A stretch of DNA of 64,000 nucleotides from positions 2,480,001-2,544,000 of the forward strand of contig JADJRH010000001.1 of the NCBI GenBank assembly GCA_016712345.1. The letters run 5' to 3'. Under the pieces are notes generated by a model. It saw nothing but the letters and a program-made list of their open reading frames with translations. It did not search any database and was not told the origin of the DNA. The stretch comes from Polyangiaceae bacterium (GTDB lineage Bacteria; Myxococcota_A; Polyangia; Polyangiales; Polyangiaceae). Made by a program: the position numbers and the translations under genes. Of the stretch, positions 62,278 through 64,000 are shown one piece after another (the stretch's first letter is position 1; every line of letters starts with the position of its first letter).

Positions 62278-63594
62278 GTGGGAGGCAGCCCTGCCCAAGT
62301 TGTGTATAATGAAGCCACCGGCGTAGACGAAACGCTTTACCTCCACAGTGAAGCGCTCGGTTCTGTCGGCTTGGTCACTGACAACCAGGGGGTAGAAACC
62401 GAACGGACCTTCTTCGACCCATTTGGCGAAAAAGTCAAAGACTCAGGCGAGGTCATGTCGCCTTTGCTGGGTGACGTAAAACTCGGCTTTACAGGTCATC
62501 GCCACGACGACGACCTCGGCCTCATCAACATGATAGGCCGCATCTACAGTCCTGTCCAAAAGCGGTTTTTGTCGACCGATCCCCTGATCAGCGACCCGTT
62601 TTTTGGTCAGAGTTATAACCGGTATAGCTATGTGGTGAATAACCCACTGCGCTATACTGACCCGACGGGGTACGTAGGGGAGACGCCACAAACTCCTTAT
62701 GGCCCGGGCAACCAGGAACAAGAGAATGCAACGGTGCCAACGTGGCCGGTCGTACTTGATGCGGCCGTCACTGAAGTGCGCCCCGAGAAAGTGGATGATA
62801 CGGGGTCAACACCAACCGTTGTCGCGCCGGTGACCGTCGTGGTGGGTCCCCCTGAACCACCTGAACCGCCTCCTCCTCCTCCGCCCCCGCCGCCTGGACC
62901 GGAGGCGAAAAAAACCTGGTTTGACGTGTTTGGTCGAATGGTATGGGGAGCGGGCAAACACCTGGTGGCGAGCACCCCGCCTGTTGCGATCTACAAAGCG
63001 ATCAGACGCAATGTGCAGCTTGTCACGCTTGCGGCGAAAAATGCAGCGGCCGGTGAATTTGGTTTGGCTGCCTACCAAATTCTAGAAATACCTCACGAGG
63101 GCGCCAAACACGCTGCGAGTATCGTCACGGGGCCAATAAAGGCGGTTTTGACGCTGCCGGCAACCATTCAGACGGCCGTCGATTCCAACACCGATCCTGA
63201 AGACCGCGGGGTCGCCGTTGTACAAACGGTCCAGGCCATTGCAACAATTGTGGCTACCGCCGCGGCTGTGGGTGGTGGCAAGGGCGGAGGCGGACCGGCG
63301 TCCGGTGCCCGGGGAGGTGGAAAAACCACCATTCCGCTCGAACTACTGGAGTCCCCAAAAACCAATGTTCCGAATAATGCGCGGTATCAAAGCGCCGCCG
63401 AAGGAGTAAGGTCTGGCAATGCACCCCCAATTGAAGTTGAGCCCACCGGGCGGGGAACATTTAGGATTCAGGACGGGGTTCGTCGCTCGGTTGCTGCGCG
63501 CGAACAGGGAAAAGGGAGCATCGAAGCGGTGGTGCGGCAGCCGACGCCCGGCGCGCCGAAGACAGTGCCGTTGAAAGACGTTCAATTGGAGTAA
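62278..63594 (+). CDS. Spare Rhs cassette 4: core, type-A linker, ParB-like toxin tip
   Basis: A frame of 438 residues. The core is followed by TGYVGETPQTPYGPGNQEQE and a type-A Pro-rich/pre-toxin region (PPPPPPPPPPG, KKTWFDVFGRMVWGAGKHLV), near-identical to that of cassette 1. The tip (about 348-438) reads TTIPLELLESPKTNVP, NAPPIEVEPTGRGTFRIQDG and VRRSVAAREQGKGSIEAVV; the IxDGxxRxxAAxxxG pattern matches the ParB/Srx-like nuclease fold used in several polymorphic toxins. The tip starts after a short Gly-rich hinge (GGGPASGARGGGK). Confidence 0.83.
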   Translation: MGGSPAQVVYNEATGVDETLYLHSEALGSVGLVTDNQGVETERTFFDPFGEKVKDSGEVMSPLLGDVKLGFTGHRHDDDLGLINMIGRIYSPVQKRFLSTDPLISDPFFGQSYNRYSYVVNNPLRYTDPTGYVGETPQTPYGPGNQEQENATVPTWPVVLDAAVTEVRPEKVDDTGSTPTVVAPVTVVVGPPEPPEPPPPPPPPPPGPEAKKTWFDVFGRMVWGAGKHLVASTPPVAIYKAIRRNVQLVTLAAKNAAAGEFGLAAYQILEIPHEGAKHAASIVTGPIKAVLTLPATIQTAVDSNTDPEDRGVAVVQTVQAIATIVATAAAVGGGKGGGGPASGARGGGKTTIPLELLESPKTNVPNNARYQSAAEGVRSGNAPPIEVEPTGRGTFRIQDGVRRSVAAREQGKGSIEAVVRQPTPGAPKTVPLKDVQLE

Positions 63595-63600
63595 CACATC

Positions 63601-63858
63601 ATGAAGAGTGACATCAGTGATGGATATTTGCGCTTGTTGCATCGTGGGCTTGTTCATATTCGCTACGCTTGTCAAAGCGGTGATATCAAACGGGCGGAGG
63701 CCATTGCGGATGCGTTGCATAATCTGCCGTTGAGCCTAAAGCGACCGGATGAACTGTCAGGTTTTGTCGCAATGTACTTGGAACCACTGGTTTGCGATTA
63801 TCCTGACTTGGCAGAACTCCGCGGATACGTTGCGTCCCCGGACGCTTCGCTGGAGTGA
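63601..63858 (+). CDS. Putative immunity protein for cassette 4
   Basis: A helical protein of 85 residues, 6 bases after the toxin stop (MKSDISDGYLRLLHRGLVHI, RAEAIADALHNLP). Its position and size fit an immunity protein. Similar small helical immunity proteins occur with ParB-like tips, but no family name can be given with confidence. Confidence 0.65.
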   Translation: MKSDISDGYLRLLHRGLVHIRYACQSGDIKRAEAIADALHNLPLSLKRPDELSGFVAMYLEPLVCDYPDLAELRGYVASPDASLE

Positions 63859-63892
63859 CGCAATTCGCGCAGAAGTGAACGATGGGAGGCAG

Positions 63893-63967
63893 AGCAAGGG
63901 CGTGGCGTGCAATGCTCCGCGCCCGGCGTGATGGGTAGATTCTCAAGGATCCTTGTCGATCTACCCA
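63893..63967 (+). repeat. Cassette 3' boundary hairpin pair (copy D)
   Basis: GGGCGTGGCGTGCAATGCTC is followed by CGCGCCC, then TGGGTAGAT (63932-63940) pairs with ATCTACCCA (63959-63967). The two arms differ from copies A and C in matching ways, so pairing is kept. The loop holds the palindrome AAGGATCCTT. It suggests another cassette beyond the right edge. Confidence 0.7.
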
Positions 63968-64000
63968 ATTCGCTTTCGATTCTAGCACTCCTGTCCCGCT

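Noticed and set aside
53825..64000. Insertion sequence or integron carrying the cassettes
   Set aside because: No transposase, integrase or recognisable attC consensus is present in the window; the repeats may still be recombination sites.

Overview
The window looks like a chromosomal segment from an uncultured or poorly known myxobacterium (Myxococcota, probably Polyangia-like), but no 16S or ribosomal protein gene is present, so this is inference. The signs are a Hanks-type Ser/Thr kinase with a C-terminal membrane anchor, many Gly/Thr-rich or Cys-rich lipoproteins, TPR proteins with a PEGA-like C-terminal region, an NtrC-type sigma-54 activator, effector-associated-domain conflict genes, and a very large SpvB/Rhs protein. 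GTG starts and 4-nt start/stop overlaps are common. There are no tRNA or rRNA genes, CRISPR arrays, transposases or integrases that I can support.

Layout. 1-8.5 kb: 3' end of a RecD2-like helicase, a TPR protein, a Ser/Thr kinase, a HEXXH lipoprotein in tandem with rpe, a GNAT acetyltransferase, lipoproteins and a cyclic-nucleotide-binding protein. 8.6-18.4 kb: a sulfide/persulfide island. It has UspA, DsrE, a DUF1641-DsrC fusion, SQR and OsmC on the minus strand; a persulfide-dioxygenase-like metallohydrolase; and a divergent operon tauE - two YeeE/YedE halves - sigma-54 activator. Three sequences that fit -24/-12 (sigma-54) promoters, and palindromes built on TGAAACA/TGTTTCA upstream of the two minus-strand units, suggest one regulon. 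18.7-22.1 kb: a trypsin-like protease with an effector-associated domain next to a TIR/P-loop ATPase gene that is split by a one-base frame change in the ATPase. 22.1-46.7 kb: mostly housekeeping or accessory genes (cyclase, two WD40 lipoproteins, dipeptide epimerase-like enzyme, heparinase-like lipoprotein, HNH nuclease pair, Ku, ClpB-like ATPase, two ALDH-family genes, fmt, secreted proteins, CDF zinc exporter, thiolase).

46.9-64 kb: a 2153-residue secreted SpvB/FG-GAP/Rhs polymorphic toxin with its immunity gene, followed by at least four promoter-distal 'spare' cassettes. Each spare cassette carries a copy of the Rhs core (about 120 codons), one of two interchangeable pre-toxin linkers, a different toxin tip (GIY-YIG-like, unknown, Fic/Doc-like, ParB-like) and a matching small immunity gene. 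Cassettes are separated by conserved intergenic repeats: a 5' leader and a 3' double hairpin. One cassette has been scrambled, leaving an inverted core scrap and an intact second copy of an Imm26-like gene. The most economical reading is a reservoir of silent C-termini that can recombine into the expressed rhs gene. The array runs off the right edge.

Two words are strikingly over-used in the window: the palindrome GTGTACAC (16 copies found by eye, about one expected with uniform bases) and TCTACCC/GGGTAGA.
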